A DNA stretch of 5,502 nt, from positions 1 through 5,502 of the forward strand of contig CANRAI010000069.1 in the NCBI GenBank assembly GCA_947628555.1. The letters are read 5' to 3'. A program made the translations under genes and the position numbers. Below the pieces are notes generated by a model, which saw only the letters and a program-made list of their open reading frames with translations, ran no database searches and was not told the origin of the DNA. This DNA is from an uncultured Clostridia bacterium (GTDB taxonomy: Bacteria > Bacillota > Clostridia > Christensenellales > Borkfalkiaceae). Below are positions 5,046 to 5,502 of the stretch, in pieces; position 1 is the first letter of the stretch; the number at the start of each line of letters is the position of its first letter.

Positions 5046-5085
5046 GCCGCGGCGCGCGCAAACTTGCGCGCCGCGGCGGACTTTT
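5046..5085 (+). terminator. Third GC-rich hairpin, next to the DUF6273 stop
   Basis: GCCGCGGCGCGC (5046-5057) pairs perfectly with GCGCGCCGCGGC (5066-5077) across an 8-base loop. On plus it is followed by GGA and then CTTTTT. On minus, the direction of the neighbouring gene, no T run follows. It starts 20 bases beyond the stop codon of that gene. It may act as an mRNA 3' stability hairpin as much as a terminator. Confidence 0.6.
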
Positions 5086-5097
5086 TGTTTATCTGCA

Positions 5098-5502
5098 TTA
5101 CAGTTTTATCCGCAAAGCGGGAACAACTCCGACGAAAGTGTTAACAACATTGCGGCTTTTGCCGATGCCGTTGTCGTGTATATAATGACAAACTTTTTCG
5201 TTCATAGGTGAACGCAACCACCACCAACCGTAGCCATCCGTAGTTACATTGACTCCCTGTGACTTTGCATACGCCGTACTCTTTAATTGACGTGCAGAGT
5301 CAGATGTACCGACATCCTCCGCAAAGCCGTATTCGCTGTTTATTATGTCCGCAGGGCTTAACAAGAATATTTTGTCGTACGTGTTTTCGCAAGCAAATTT
5401 AACGTCGTTCATAAACGCAGTATCCGCACTGTTGTCCACTTCCGTCTCCTGTATTATGCTCTTCGCCAATTCGTCGAACGACGTTTTATAAAAAGTATCG
5501 TT
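5098..5502 (-). CDS. DUF6273-type domain protein, C-terminal part (5' end outside window)
   Basis: The reading frame is open to the right edge, and 134 C-terminal residues are visible. They start with NDTFYKTSFDELAKSII, continue through TVDNSAD-like EVDNSADTAF, CENTYDKIFLLSPADIINSEYGF, TAYAKSQGV and YGWWWLRSP, and end with VGVVPALRIKL. This order matches the DUF6273 pattern: 'DKVFLLS..E', then 'T.YA..QG', then 'WWLRSP', then 'GVRPA'. The family is frequent in gut Clostridia, often as the C-terminal part of secreted or surface proteins, and its function is unknown. A TTG at 5469 could be read as a start, but the domain clearly continues upstream of it, so that would be an artefact. The last conserved Arg of GVRP is Val here. 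The gene converges on xre and ends beside three tandem hairpins. Confidence 0.82.
   Translation of the reverse strand, partial: NDTFYKTSFDELAKSIIQETEVDNSADTAFMNDVKFACENTYDKIFLLSPADIINSEYGFAEDVGTSDSARQLKSTAYAKSQGVNVTTDGYGWWWLRSPMNEKVCHYIHDNGIGKSRNVVNTFVGVVPALRIKL

Noticed and set aside
4866..5211. Plus- and minus-strand frames across the hairpin cluster
   Set aside because: They run through three perfect inverted repeats, which produce mirrored Arg/Ala-rich translations on both strands. No start signals support them.
5098..5469. Treating the DUF6273 frame as a complete 123-aa gene from the TTG at 5469
   Set aside because: The frame stays open to the window edge and the family pattern (NDTFYKTSF...) continues upstream of the TTG, so the gene is truncated by the window.

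Overview
The window looks like a chromosomal segment of a low-to-mid GC Bacillota (probably Clostridia, perhaps an uncultured gut lineage). The reasons are consensus sigma-A type promoters, purine-rich ribosome binding sites, an ECF vitamin transporter S component behind an FMN riboswitch, a DegV-family protein, and a C-terminal domain of the DUF6273 type common in gut Clostridia. This taxonomic guess rests on gene content and style only.

Left part, all on the minus strand (read from about 2915 down to 1): degV; a consensus promoter; an FMN riboswitch with two strong hairpins behind it; a RibU-like riboflavin uptake S component; then tsaE and tsaB, which overlap by 8 bases. tsaB runs off the left edge. 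TsaE and TsaB work with TsaD and TsaC/TsaC2 to make the t6A37 modification of tRNAs that read ANN codons. A promoter-like element in the short gap before tsaE would free these housekeeping genes from FMN control and would give an mRNA that is nearly leaderless.

Centre: degV and glyA are divergent and share a 154-base promoter region. It has a good promoter for each gene and a perfect 8+8 dyad around the glyA -35 box. glyA encodes a complete serine hydroxymethyltransferase.

Right part: the AT-rich gap 4321-4618 holds no protein gene. On its minus strand it carries a near-consensus promoter and, about 150 bases later, a terminator-like hairpin. Together they suggest an undescribed small RNA, divergent from a 98-aa XRE-family regulator gene and sharing its upstream region with TAGTTA repeats. 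After xre come three very stable GC-rich hairpins in tandem. They separate xre from the converging 3' end of a DUF6273-domain gene that enters from the right edge.

The best-supported result is the FMN riboswitch-ribU unit. The most novel candidate is the small RNA/XRE pair. No mobile element, CRISPR array, rRNA or tRNA gene was seen.
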